Shown: positions 1 to 7,319 of the stretch, one piece after another
How the letters are laid out: every line of letters begins with the position of its first letter
Numbering within the stretch: the stretch's first letter is position 1
From: an uncultured Acetatifactor sp.
GTDB lineage: Bacteria; Bacillota; Clostridia; Lachnospirales; Lachnospiraceae
DNA length: 22,841 nucleotides
Assembly: GCA_910586775.1 (NCBI GenBank)
Contig: CAJUJN010000067.1
Span: forward strand, 1-22,841
Direction: 5' to 3'
The notes under the pieces: generated by a model
What the model saw: the letters and a program-made list of their open reading frames with translations, nothing else
Database searches by the model: none
Told to the model about the DNA's origin: nothing
Position numbers and translations under genes: made by a program

Positions 1-782
1 CTTTACTTGGTATTATTTTATGTTTTGCGATGATGCTCTATGGTATCATAGACGGTGCCGGTATCAATAACCTGGTGAAGGAATACTGGAATATGCCGTC
101 GGCAGTTATTACCTTCGGCGGTGCCTTTGCCGCTACGCTGGCATCTCACAGCCTTGCCGATTTCATCAATGGTCTGAAGAGTTTTGCACTGGTATTCAAG
201 GCTCCGGCCATCAATACGGCGGAAATGATCAGCAAGATTATCGACCTGTCGAATGTGGCACGTAAGGAAGGGCTTCTGTCCCTGGAGGAAGCGGCTGCGG
301 ATATGGATGATGCTTTTCTGAAGAAAGGTATCCTTCTGATGGTAGACGGAACGGATCCGGAACTGGTGCGTGCCATCATGGAGACGGAACTGGTCAGTAT
401 TGAAGGGAGACATAAGACCTGCATTGGCTTCTGGGATACACTTGGTGCCATGGGTCCTGCCTGGGGTATGATCGGTACCCTGATCGGTCTGGTAGACATG
501 TTGTATCATATGGATAACGTGGCTACGCTTGGACCGGCCATGGCCGTGGCCCTGATTACCACTTTCTATGGTTCCGTGCTTGCGAATGCAATCTGTACCC
601 CGGTGTCCAATAAGCTGAAAGTGGATAATGCCGCAGAGATGATGCTGAAAGAGGTTATGATTGAGGGCCTGCTGTCCATTCAGGCAGGGGAGAACCCCAG
701 AGTAATTGAGGAGAAGCTGAAATCCTTCCTTTCTCCTCAGGACAGAGAAGCAGCCGGAGGAGATGCAGGGGGTGAGGAATAA
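1..782 (+). CDS. motA: Flagellar stator protein MotA, sodium-type (PomA-like); 5' end missing
   Basis: This is the inner-membrane stator subunit that converts ion flow through the MotA/MotB channel into torque on FliG. The reading frame is already open at the left edge (first whole codon at position 3), so the start and the first membrane segment lie outside the window. The conserved cytoplasmic loop (KEGLLSLEEAAADMDDAFL), TM3 (GPAWGMIGTLIGLVDML) and TM4 (GPAMAVALITTFYGSVLAN) are clear, and the C-terminal MIEGLLSIQAGENPRVIEEKL is typical of the family. The Thr in GMIGT (codon 477-479) and the TT pair in TM4 (558-563) match residues that PomA-type sodium stators carry and that B. subtilis proton-type MotA lacks. 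The stop codon overlaps the motB start by one base (TAATG), so the two are translationally coupled. Family assignment is secure; ion type is inferred. Confidence 0.96.
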   Translation, partial: LLGIILCFAMMLYGIIDGAGINNLVKEYWNMPSAVITFGGAFAATLASHSLADFINGLKSFALVFKAPAINTAEMISKIIDLSNVARKEGLLSLEEAAADMDDAFLKKGILLMVDGTDPELVRAIMETELVSIEGRHKTCIGFWDTLGAMGPAWGMIGTLIGLVDMLYHMDNVATLGPAMAVALITTFYGSVLANAICTPVSNKLKVDNAAEMMLKEVMIEGLLSIQAGENPRVIEEKLKSFLSPQDREAAGGDAGGEE

Positions 783-1606
783 TGGCAAAGCGCAAGGAAG
801 ATGCGCCACCGGCGGGTTCGCCGGCGTGGATGGCGACATTCAGTGATCTGATGAACCTTCTGCTCTGCTTTTTCGTTATGCTTTTTGCCATGTCGAGTAT
901 TGAGGAAGCGAAGCTTCAGGAATTCGTGGCAGCCATGAATAATACTTTCAGCATATTTGACGGGGGCGCCTCCGCCATAGGGGACGGTATCCTGATCAGC
1001 AACGGCGTCAGCCAGCTGAATGAGCTTGACCAGTATATCAACAGTACCGGCAAGGTTGCCGACAGCGATACGGACGGTGAGAGTCTGGAGGAATTTGAGA
1101 AGTCTCCGGAGGCGTTGGAAGAAATGCTGGAGGAGCAGCGGCTGCAGGAAAACGAAGAACAAGTGGAAGCAATAGAGGAAGCGCTTCAGGAAAATGAGAT
1201 TGCCGATGAGGTGGAGATCAGTTTTACTGCTCAATATGTTAAGCTGACCATGAACGGGGGACTGTTGTTTGATTCAGGAAGCGCACAGCTGAAGGAGGAG
1301 GCACAACAGATCATCAATAAGGTGGGGCTGATACTGGAACGGTATGGAGACGGAACCATTGAGATAGAGGGGCACACCGACAATGTTCCCATCAACAGTG
1401 CGCAGTATCCCAGCAATGAAGAACTGAGCAGCGCCAGAGCATTGTCTGTATTCTATTATCTGTTGGAGAACACTTCGCTGAATCCGGTGGATATAAAGCA
1501 TGCAGGAATGGGAGAGAGAGTACCCATTGCCGATAACGGCACGCCTGAAGGCAGAAGCAGGAACCGAAGGGTTGAAATCTTAATCTATAATCCATCCGCG
1601 CAATAA
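782..1606 (+). CDS. motB: Flagellar stator protein MotB, PomB-like, with OmpA peptidoglycan-binding domain
   Basis: MotB forms the ion channel with MotA and anchors the stator to peptidoglycan. The 274-residue protein has a short basic N-terminus and a single membrane helix (about residues 20-40) with the ion-carrying aspartate at D22 (TFSDLMNLLLCFFV; codon 845-847). A strongly acidic, Glu-rich segment follows at about residues 95-140, then an OmpA/MotB domain at about 155-270 with the peptidoglycan-binding signature EGHTDNVPI and a terminal SRNRRVEILI. The membrane helix resembles PomB (DLMSLLMCFFV) more than E. coli MotB, supporting sodium use by inference. The start overlaps the motA stop by one base. 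Its length is normal (about 260-310). The Glu-rich linker is more acidic than usual but lies where these proteins vary most. Confidence 0.96.
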   Translation: MAKRKEDAPPAGSPAWMATFSDLMNLLLCFFVMLFAMSSIEEAKLQEFVAAMNNTFSIFDGGASAIGDGILISNGVSQLNELDQYINSTGKVADSDTDGESLEEFEKSPEALEEMLEEQRLQENEEQVEAIEEALQENEIADEVEISFTAQYVKLTMNGGLLFDSGSAQLKEEAQQIINKVGLILERYGDGTIEIEGHTDNVPINSAQYPSNEELSSARALSVFYYLLENTSLNPVDIKHAGMGERVPIADNGTPEGRSRNRRVEILIYNPSAQ

Positions 1607-1639
1607 GGAAGCTTGGGATGGAAGAAAGGGCTTTTAGAC

Positions 1640-2176
1640 ATGAAAAAGAATTTACTGAGTGTGCTGATCCTGGTGCTGATGATTGTAAATATTGCATTAT
1701 CGGCAGTTATGATGACCAATGTCATCAGCACGAACCAAAAAACTGCAGAACTGATGGACAGCATCGGCGTAGCGATGAATCTGGAGCTGTATACGCCGGG
1801 GGCCGGCCCCGAGGTGGCTCTCTCCGATACGGTGACACATGTGATGGATCAGATGACGATTCAGTTGGCGTATTCTCAGGCGGTCAATGAGGACGGTACT
1901 ACCACGAGCAGCAAGCCTGTGTATCTTGTGTTTGATATCTCTCTGCTTATGGATAAGACCCACGAAGATTTTGAGAGTTATTCGGGTTCTATTGCCGATT
2001 ATGACAGCGTGATCAAGGATGCGGTGGAAGAGGTGGTAAGTAACTATACGGAGGAGGAATGCCGGGTCTCTTTCACGGGGGATATCAGGAATGAGATACT
2101 GACCAAAATTCAGGATCTCTTCGAGTCCAAGTTTATTTACGGAATTACCCTGAGTAATATAAAGTACGGTAGTTGA
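1640..2176 (+). CDS. fliL: Flagellar basal body-associated protein FliL
   Basis: FliL is a single-pass membrane protein that surrounds or supports the stator and stabilises motor function. I chose the ATG at 1640 because it begins MKKNLLSVLILVLMIVNIAL, a basic start followed by one membrane helix, and because AAAGGG at 1625-1630 is about 9 bases upstream. A TTG at 1613 would add nine residues but is less well placed for the ribosome site. The 178-residue product has a periplasmic/extracellular FliL domain ending with EILTKIQDLFESKFIYGITLSNIKYG. The family is weakly conserved, so the call rests on topology, size and position between motB and fliM, as in other Clostridia and in Bacillus. Confidence 0.88.
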   Translation: MKKNLLSVLILVLMIVNIALSAVMMTNVISTNQKTAELMDSIGVAMNLELYTPGAGPEVALSDTVTHVMDQMTIQLAYSQAVNEDGTTTSSKPVYLVFDISLLMDKTHEDFESYSGSIADYDSVIKDAVEEVVSNYTEEECRVSFTGDIRNEILTKIQDLFESKFIYGITLSNIKYGS

Positions 2177-2219
2177 TGGACATGGCAGACATGAGCAATG
2201 GAAAGTGCAGTCATGTAAT

Positions 2220-2247
2220 AAAGCATGCGTTGTCTAGAAAGCATGCG
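2220..2247 (+). repeat. 10-base direct repeat / GCATGC stem before fliM
   Basis: AAAGCATGCG occurs twice (2220-2229 and 2238-2247) separated by eight bases. Because GCATGC is self-complementary, the two copies can also form a 6 bp stem with a 12-base loop, ending four bases before the fliM ribosome site (GGAGGTGA, 2251-2258). It could affect fliM translation; this is inference from base pairing only. Confidence 0.45.
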
Positions 2248-2264
2248 ACAGGAGGTGAGCTTGT

Positions 2265-3245
2265 GTGGCCGAGATTCTTTCTCAGGCGGAGATTGACGCC
2301 CTGCTGAATGCGATGTCTTCCGGTGAGCTTGACGCTGACCAGATGCAGCAAAAGGACGAGAAAAAGGTCAGAAATTATGACTTCAGCCGTCCTACAAAAT
2401 TCTCAAAGGAGCATTTGAGGACTCTGGAGATCATATTTGAACATTATGCCAGGTTGGTTTCCACTAATCTTCCGGTGTACTTACGCAAAAACGTACAGGT
2501 GTCAGTGGTAGGTTCCGAAGCCATTACATTTAACGAATTTACCAATTCCTTATCCAGTCCCATTATTATGGGAATTGTCAATTTCGCGCCGCTGAACGGT
2601 TCGATTATCATGGAATTGGGCATCAATCTCGGATATGCCATGCTGGACCGCATGCTGGGAGGAAGCGGCGTGCCTCTGGAGAAGGGCAGGGATTTTTCCG
2701 AGATAGAGCAGATTATTATTGAGAAGATATTGGTGATGTTAACCCAGCTCCTCAGGGAGCCATGGAAAAATGTGATTGATATAGCGCCTGTATTGAGCCG
2801 GCTGGAGACCAATTCCCAGTTTGCGCAGGTGATAGCCCCTAGCGACATGGTTGCAATCGTGACCCTGGAGATTAAAATAGGGGATGTCGAAGGTTTTATG
2901 AATATCTGCCTTCCATTTTTTACTTTGGAAGATATCATGGATAAGCTGAATACAAAATACTGGTATTCTACCATGCAGGAGAATCATGACGAGAATTATG
3001 AGGCTTATATTGAATCCATGATACGCAAGGTGGATGTACCGATCAGGGCAGTATTGGGCAAGAGTACGATTTCTGTTAATGATTTCCTGAATCTGCAGAT
3101 AGGTGACTGCATCCGGTTGGATTCTGGAGTGGATCAGGATATGAATGTGTATGTGGGCAATATCAGGAAGTTTAAGGCATTACCGGGTACGGAAAAAGAT
3201 TCTTATGCTGTCAGGATCACATCAGTTATTAGAGAGGAGGAGTAA
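2265..3245 (+). CDS. fliM: Flagellar motor switch protein FliM
   Basis: FliM is the middle C-ring protein; it binds CheY-P through its N-terminus and controls rotation direction. The start is a GTG at 2265 with a near-perfect site GGAGGTGA at 2251-2258. The 326-residue protein starts with the CheY-P-binding peptide (ILSQAEIDALLNAM), followed by a CheC-like middle domain (about residues 45-225, including the GGSG turn near 130) and a C-terminal SpoA/FliN-homology domain (about 250-325) ending VRITSVIREEE. Length and domain order are normal. The gene is separated from fliL by 88 bases that contain the GCATGC repeat, and from fliY by three bases. Confidence 0.97.
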   Translation: MAEILSQAEIDALLNAMSSGELDADQMQQKDEKKVRNYDFSRPTKFSKEHLRTLEIIFEHYARLVSTNLPVYLRKNVQVSVVGSEAITFNEFTNSLSSPIIMGIVNFAPLNGSIIMELGINLGYAMLDRMLGGSGVPLEKGRDFSEIEQIIIEKILVMLTQLLREPWKNVIDIAPVLSRLETNSQFAQVIAPSDMVAIVTLEIKIGDVEGFMNICLPFFTLEDIMDKLNTKYWYSTMQENHDENYEAYIESMIRKVDVPIRAVLGKSTISVNDFLNLQIGDCIRLDSGVDQDMNVYVGNIRKFKALPGTEKDSYAVRITSVIREEE

Positions 3246-3248
3246 ACA

Positions 3249-4640
3249 ATGGACGGTGGATTGTCCCAGGACGAAATAAATGCATTGCTTTCCGGCATGA
3301 ATCTGGGTGATGAAGAAGAGCCGGAGACGGTTGAAAATAATGAAGAAGTCAGCGGAGGAGCGGATAATATCATCCAGGAGATGGCAGGGGCGCAGGAACT
3401 CCTTTCAGATGTGGAGAAGGATGCCATCGGCGAGGTTGGCAATATCAGCATGGGTTCTTCGGCTACCACTTTGTATTCTCTTGTGAACAGAAAAGTAAAC
3501 ATTACGACACCGATAGTGGAATTCTGTACATGGGATAATTTGCTGACACAATATGAGAGACCATGTGTGTTCATACAAATCAAATATACCGTTGGACTGG
3601 ACGGAACCAATATTCTGATTTTGAAGGAGCATGATGTAAAGGTCATTACTGATCTGATGATGGGCGGAGACGGTACCAACACGGATGGGGAGTTGGGGGA
3701 ACTGCACTTAAGTGCCATTTCCGAGGCGATGAACCAGATGATGGGGGCATCAGCCACATCACTTTCCACCATGATGCAGAAGAAGATTGACATCAGTCCG
3801 CCGGAGGCTTCCCTGTTGGATCTGGCGCAGGTGAAGAATGGTGAAGATGTTTCACCTTTTCTCGGAGGAGTATTCGTTAAGATAGCTTTCCGTATGCAGA
3901 TTGACGATCTGGTTGACAGTTCCATCATGCAGCTGTATCCGATAGATTTTGCCCGAAATGTAGTAGATACATTTATGAATTCACAGGGCGCTTCTGCGTC
4001 TGCGGCAGAGCCGGCTGCGCCTGCAGCGTCAGGTGCGCAGACAGATGCAAATGCTCACAGCCAGACAGGAATGCCGCAGGGAATGGCACCCCAGATGGGT
4101 ATGGGGGATATGAATGCCGGCGCAGGAGGGATGAACCCTCAGACAGGCATGCCACAGGGAATGAATCAGGCGGATATGAATGCCCAGATGGGAATGCCTC
4201 AGGGGATGGCGCCTCAGATGGGCATGTACGCACAGCCCGGCATGATGGGGGGAATGAGTCCCCAGATGGGAATGCCCCAGGGAATGTATCCTCAGATGGG
4301 CATGTATGCGCAGCCCGGCATGATGGGGGGAATGCCTCAGACAAATGTGAATGTTCAGACGGCTCAGTTCCAGAGTTTTTCAGGCGATGGAGGAGTCGGC
4401 CCGGGACAGGAGAATATCGGTCTGATCATGGATGTGCCGCTGAATGTTACCGTAGAGCTTGGACGTACGACCAAGTCAATTTCCGAAATTCTTGACTTTG
4501 CACCCGGCACAATCATTGAGTTGGAGCGGATTGCCGGAGAACCGATAGACGTACTGGTCAATGGCAAGCTTGTGGCAAAGGGAGAAGTAGTAGTAATTGA
4601 AGAAAGCTTCGGCGTAAGAGTAACTGAGATTATCAAGTAG
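3249..4640 (+). CDS. fliY: Motor switch phosphatase FliY (CheC-like domain plus FliN domain) with Met-rich repeat linker
   Basis: FliY is the Gram-positive form of FliN: a C-ring component that also dephosphorylates CheY-P. The 463-residue protein has an N-terminal CheY-P-binding peptide (GGLSQDEINALLSGM), a CheC-like domain (about residues 50-240), a long flexible linker (about 245-380) and a C-terminal FliN/SpoA domain (about 385-463, ending GEVVVIEESFGVRVTEIIK). Both phosphatase sites keep the D/S-x3-E-x2-N pattern: D58/E62/N65 and S155/E159/N162. The linker contains four tandem Gly-Met-Pro-Gln units at residues 273-364, making the protein longer than B. subtilis FliY (about 378 residues). 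GAGGAGGAG just before the ATG is the ribosome site. The following gene encodes its substrate, CheY. Confidence 0.97.
   Translation: MDGGLSQDEINALLSGMNLGDEEEPETVENNEEVSGGADNIIQEMAGAQELLSDVEKDAIGEVGNISMGSSATTLYSLVNRKVNITTPIVEFCTWDNLLTQYERPCVFIQIKYTVGLDGTNILILKEHDVKVITDLMMGGDGTNTDGELGELHLSAISEAMNQMMGASATSLSTMMQKKIDISPPEASLLDLAQVKNGEDVSPFLGGVFVKIAFRMQIDDLVDSSIMQLYPIDFARNVVDTFMNSQGASASAAEPAAPAASGAQTDANAHSQTGMPQGMAPQMGMGDMNAGAGGMNPQTGMPQGMNQADMNAQMGMPQGMAPQMGMYAQPGMMGGMSPQMGMPQGMYPQMGMYAQPGMMGGMPQTNVNVQTAQFQSFSGDGGVGPGQENIGLIMDVPLNVTVELGRTTKSISEILDFAPGTIIELERIAGEPIDVLVNGKLVAKGEVVVIEESFGVRVTEIIK
4065..4340 (+). repeat. In-frame tandem repeat encoding the FliY Met/Gln/Gly/Pro linker
   Basis: Four consecutive units each begin with (T/M)GMPQGM: 4065-4142 (78 bases), 4143-4187 (45 bases, shortened), 4188-4265 (78 bases) and 4266-4340 (75 bases). 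Units 3 and 4 are close copies, both containing MYAQPGMMGGM. About 25 of the 92 encoded residues are methionine. All unit lengths are multiples of three, so copy-number change would keep the frame. Near-identity of units 3 and 4 suggests a recent duplication (inference). Confidence 0.9.
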
Positions 4641-4653
4641 GAGGAAATTTTAA

Positions 4654-5016
4654 ATGGCGAAGAATATTTTGGTATGTGATGATGCAGCATTCATGAGGAT
4701 GATGATCAAGAATACCCTGACCAAAGGCGGCTATAATATTGCCGGTGAGGCCGAAAACGGAGCGAAGGCCGTGGAGAAGTACAAGGAGCTTTCGCCTGAT
4801 CTTGTGCTGATGGATATCACCATGCCTGAAATGGACGGCATTCAGGCTCTGAAGGAAATCAAGAAGCTTGATCCCAATGCGAAGGTAATTATGTGTTCTG
4901 CCATGGGTCAGCAGGCGATGGTAGTGGAGTCCATTCAGGCCGGGGCGAGAGATTTTATCGTTAAGCCCTTTCAGGAGGACCGTGTCCTTGAGGCTGTGAA
5001 GAAGGTTGTCGGCTGA
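4654..5016 (+). CDS. cheY: Chemotaxis response regulator CheY
   Basis: CheY is a single receiver domain that, when phosphorylated by CheA, binds FliM/FliY to change motor behaviour. The 120-residue protein consists only of the receiver fold: acidic pair D9/D10 (LVCDDAAF), phospho-acceptor D54 (VLMDITMPEMDG), switch serine S82 (MCSAMG) and conserved lysine K104 (FIVKPF). No output domain is present. AGGAGGAAA lies before the ATG. Its position between fliY and fliO matches the B. subtilis fla/che operon, which supports motor CheY over other stand-alone receivers. The stop overlaps the fliO start by one base (TGATG). Confidence 0.95.
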   Translation: MAKNILVCDDAAFMRMMIKNTLTKGGYNIAGEAENGAKAVEKYKELSPDLVLMDITMPEMDGIQALKEIKKLDPNAKVIMCSAMGQQAMVVESIQAGARDFIVKPFQEDRVLEAVKKVVG

Positions 5017-5429
5017 TGATGCTGTTTGCTCGCGGAACGGGCATAATTGCTGCCAGTGCGGGAAGTTATGCGCAGTTTATTACCGTTCTGCTGATTTTTG
5101 TGGCAGTGCTTGGAGTGACTGCCTGGACCACCAGATGGATGGCCAATTATCAGAAGCAGCAGAGCGCAAATGAAAATATTGAGGTAATAGAGACCACTCG
5201 TATTGCGAATAATAAATATATCCAGATTATACGGGCAGGTGAGAAGTATATGGTAATTGCTGTCTGTAAGGACACGGTTACCATGTTGGGTGAGATTTCG
5301 GGAGAACAGCTGAAGGAGGGAACTCCCATGCAGCATCTCAGTTTCAGGGAGCTTCTCGACAAAGCTGCGATGAAGACAAAAGCTGCCCGGGAGGAGCCAA
5401 AGGAAAAGCAGATGCATGATGAAAAATAA
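5016..5429 (+). CDS. fliO: Flagellar biosynthetic protein FliO (FliZ)
   Basis: FliO is a small membrane protein that helps assemble the FliP/FliQ/FliR export gate. The 137-residue product has one hydrophobic helix near residues 20-45 (FITVLLIFVAVLGVTAWTTRW), followed by a cytoplasmic domain with the FliO pattern of beta-strands (NIEVIETTRIANNKYIQII, then KYMVIAVCKDTVTMLGEI) and a charged tail. Sequence conservation in this family is low; the fold pattern and position directly before fliP decide the call. Start ATG at 5016 overlaps the cheY stop; a second ATG three bases later is equally possible. Its 3' end overlaps fliP by 14 bases, indicating coupled translation. Confidence 0.88.
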   Translation: MMLFARGTGIIAASAGSYAQFITVLLIFVAVLGVTAWTTRWMANYQKQQSANENIEVIETTRIANNKYIQIIRAGEKYMVIAVCKDTVTMLGEISGEQLKEGTPMQHLSFRELLDKAAMKTKAAREEPKEKQMHDEK

Positions 5430-6207
5430 GCTTATATTCAAGCGAATAGCAACCGCAATATGCCTACTCGTTACGGTGGGCATATTGTGCATTCTAAGTT
5501 CGGTGAAAGTATATGCCAGTGGGAGTCAGGATGCAGATAATGTCCTGAATGTCACTTTCGGCAACGGAAACGGGGAAGTCAGCGGTTCGCTGCGGATTTT
5601 GCTGATGCTGACTCTGATCAGCATTGCGCCAACGCTCCTGATCATGATGACCTCCTTCACCCGTATCATTATTGTGCTGCACTTTACCCGTGCGGCGCTG
5701 AACACGCAGACAGCTCCGCCTAATCAGGTGCTTGTAGGACTGGCTCTGATTCTTACCTTTTTTATTATGGAGCCGACTATCACTCAGATTAATGAGCAGG
5801 CTTATCAGCCTTATGAGGCCGGTGAAATTGCTCTGGATGAAGCGTTGGAAAAGGGGGTGGCACCGTTGCGCTCCTTTATGTACGACCACACGCAGCTGAA
5901 GGATGTGGAATTATTCATGGAAATTTCCGCCCAGGAGTGGGACGGGGAGACACTGGATGACATTCCGCTGTCTGTACTGCTGCCGAGTTTCATGCTCAGC
6001 GAGTTGAGAATGGCATTCTGGATTGGATTTGTCATTTATATTCCGTTTATCGTCATTGATATGGTGGTGGCTTCCACCCTCATGAGTATGGGTATGATGA
6101 TGCTGCCGCCTACAACGATTTCCATGCCGTTTAAGATTCTGCTGTTCGTACTGGCAGATGGATGGAATCTGATTATAGGGAAGTTAGTTGAATCGTTTTA
6201 CTACTGA
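5416..6207 (+). CDS. fliP: Flagellar type III export gate protein FliP
   Basis: FliP is the main component of the export gate through which flagellar proteins leave the cytoplasm. The 263-residue protein begins with a cleavable signal peptide (basic MMKNKLIFKRI, hydrophobic core, likely cleavage after VYA near residue 34), which is typical of FliP. Four membrane helices follow, with hallmark stretches MMTSFTRIIIVLHFTRAAL, PPNQVLVGLALILTFFIMEP and MGMMMLPPTTISMPFKILLF, and a periplasmic loop between them. ATG at 5416 or 5419 are both possible. The length is normal. It overlaps fliO and is followed by fliQ and fliR, which join it in the same complex. Confidence 0.98.
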   Translation: MMKNKLIFKRIATAICLLVTVGILCILSSVKVYASGSQDADNVLNVTFGNGNGEVSGSLRILLMLTLISIAPTLLIMMTSFTRIIIVLHFTRAALNTQTAPPNQVLVGLALILTFFIMEPTITQINEQAYQPYEAGEIALDEALEKGVAPLRSFMYDHTQLKDVELFMEISAQEWDGETLDDIPLSVLLPSFMLSELRMAFWIGFVIYIPFIVIDMVVASTLMSMGMMMLPPTTISMPFKILLFVLADGWNLIIGKLVESFYY

Positions 6208-6249
6208 AGCTTCAGGTAGCTTACAGGGAGAGCAGGGAGGAGATTGGAT

Positions 6250-6522
6250 ATGACAATTGATGCAGTAATGGATATTACGAGAGATGCCCTGTTTCTGATT
6301 ATCAAGGTGTCGCTGCCGGTGCTGCTTGTTTCGCTGTGTGTGGGGTTGGTTGTCAGTATTTTCCAGACAGTGACTTCCATACAGGAACAGACGCTTACAT
6401 TTGTGCCGAAGATTATCTGTGTGTTTCTTTCGCTGGTATTGTTTGGAAACTGGATGATGGAGTCCATGGTGGAATTTATGCAGTCCCTGTGGTCTAATTT
6501 CGGCCTTTACATGACGCAGTAA
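6250..6522 (+). CDS. fliQ: Flagellar export gate protein FliQ
   Basis: FliQ is a two-helix membrane protein that wraps the FliP/FliR core of the export gate. The 90-residue product contains the helix pair with the family motif VSIFQTVTSIQEQTLTFVPK between the helices, and its length matches the family (about 88-90). I selected ATG at 6250 rather than TTG at 6244: GGGAGGAG at 6235-6242 lies about 8 bases before the ATG but almost touches the TTG. It is followed after 14 bases by fliR. Confidence 0.97.
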   Translation: MTIDAVMDITRDALFLIIKVSLPVLLVSLCVGLVVSIFQTVTSIQEQTLTFVPKIICVFLSLVLFGNWMMESMVEFMQSLWSNFGLYMTQ

Positions 6523-6536
6523 GGGGAACCTGTTGA

Positions 6537-7319
6537 ATGTTTCAGTACTCATTTTCTGTATTTGACTTGGAATACTTCCTTTTGATATTGGTGAGGGTGA
6601 GTTGTTTCATATTTGTTGCCCCGTTTTTCAGCATGAGAAATACGCCGGCGAATGTGAGGATTGCACTCAGCTTTTTTACAGCGCTTCTTCTGTATCAGGC
6701 GCTGACGCCGGCACAGGCAGTTGCCTATTCCACAGTGTCTGAATATGCCATTATCGTAATGAAGGAAGCGATAGTAGGACTGCTGATTGGTTTTGCGGCA
6801 AGCATATGTACTACTATTGTAAATTTTGCGGGCTCTATCGCGGATATGGAGACGGGGTTGTCCATGGTGACGCTGATGGATCCGACTACAAGGGAGAGTA
6901 CCAGTATTACCGGTGTGCTGTATCAGTATGTGCTGATGCTGATGATGATGGCGACAGGAATGTATCGTTATCTCTTCGGGGCACTGGCGGATACGTTTGA
7001 GTTGATTCCGGTAAACGGCGCGGTTTTTCATGGAGATTCGCTGGTGGATTCCATGATTACTTTCCTGGGGGATTATGTTATTATCGGCTTCCGCATTGTC
7101 CTGCCTATATTCTGTTCGATATTACTGCTGAATGCAGTGTTGGGAATCCTGGCCAAGGTTTCGCCCCAAATGAATATGTTTGCAGTGGGTATTCAGTTAA
7201 AGATTCTGGTAGGCTTGTCGGTACTCTTTTTTACGGCGGGAATTCTTCCGGGAATCGCAGATTTTATCTTTGAGGAGATGAAGCAGATGATGCTTTCCTT
7301 TGCGGGAGGAATGACATGA
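6537..7319 (+). CDS. fliR: Flagellar export gate protein FliR
   Basis: FliR completes the FliP-FliQ-FliR export gate and contacts FlhB. The 260-residue protein is predicted to have about six hydrophobic segments; it starts MFQYSFSVFDLEYFLLILVR and has the family-typical RVSCFIFVAPFFSMRNTPAN and KEAIVGLLIGFAASI stretches, then a C-terminal LAKVSPQMNMFAVGIQLKIL. AAGGGGA before the ATG is the ribosome site. Its end overlaps flhB by four bases (ATGA), the usual coupling for these genes. Length is normal. Confidence 0.97.
   Translation: MFQYSFSVFDLEYFLLILVRVSCFIFVAPFFSMRNTPANVRIALSFFTALLLYQALTPAQAVAYSTVSEYAIIVMKEAIVGLLIGFAASICTTIVNFAGSIADMETGLSMVTLMDPTTRESTSITGVLYQYVLMLMMMATGMYRYLFGALADTFELIPVNGAVFHGDSLVDSMITFLGDYVIIGFRIVLPIFCSILLLNAVLGILAKVSPQMNMFAVGIQLKILVGLSVLFFTAGILPGIADFIFEEMKQMMLSFAGGMT

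Noticed and set aside
1613..1639. TTG at 1613 as the fliL start
   Set aside because: The ATG at 1640 has the better spaced ribosome site and gives the standard Lys-rich start before the membrane helix.
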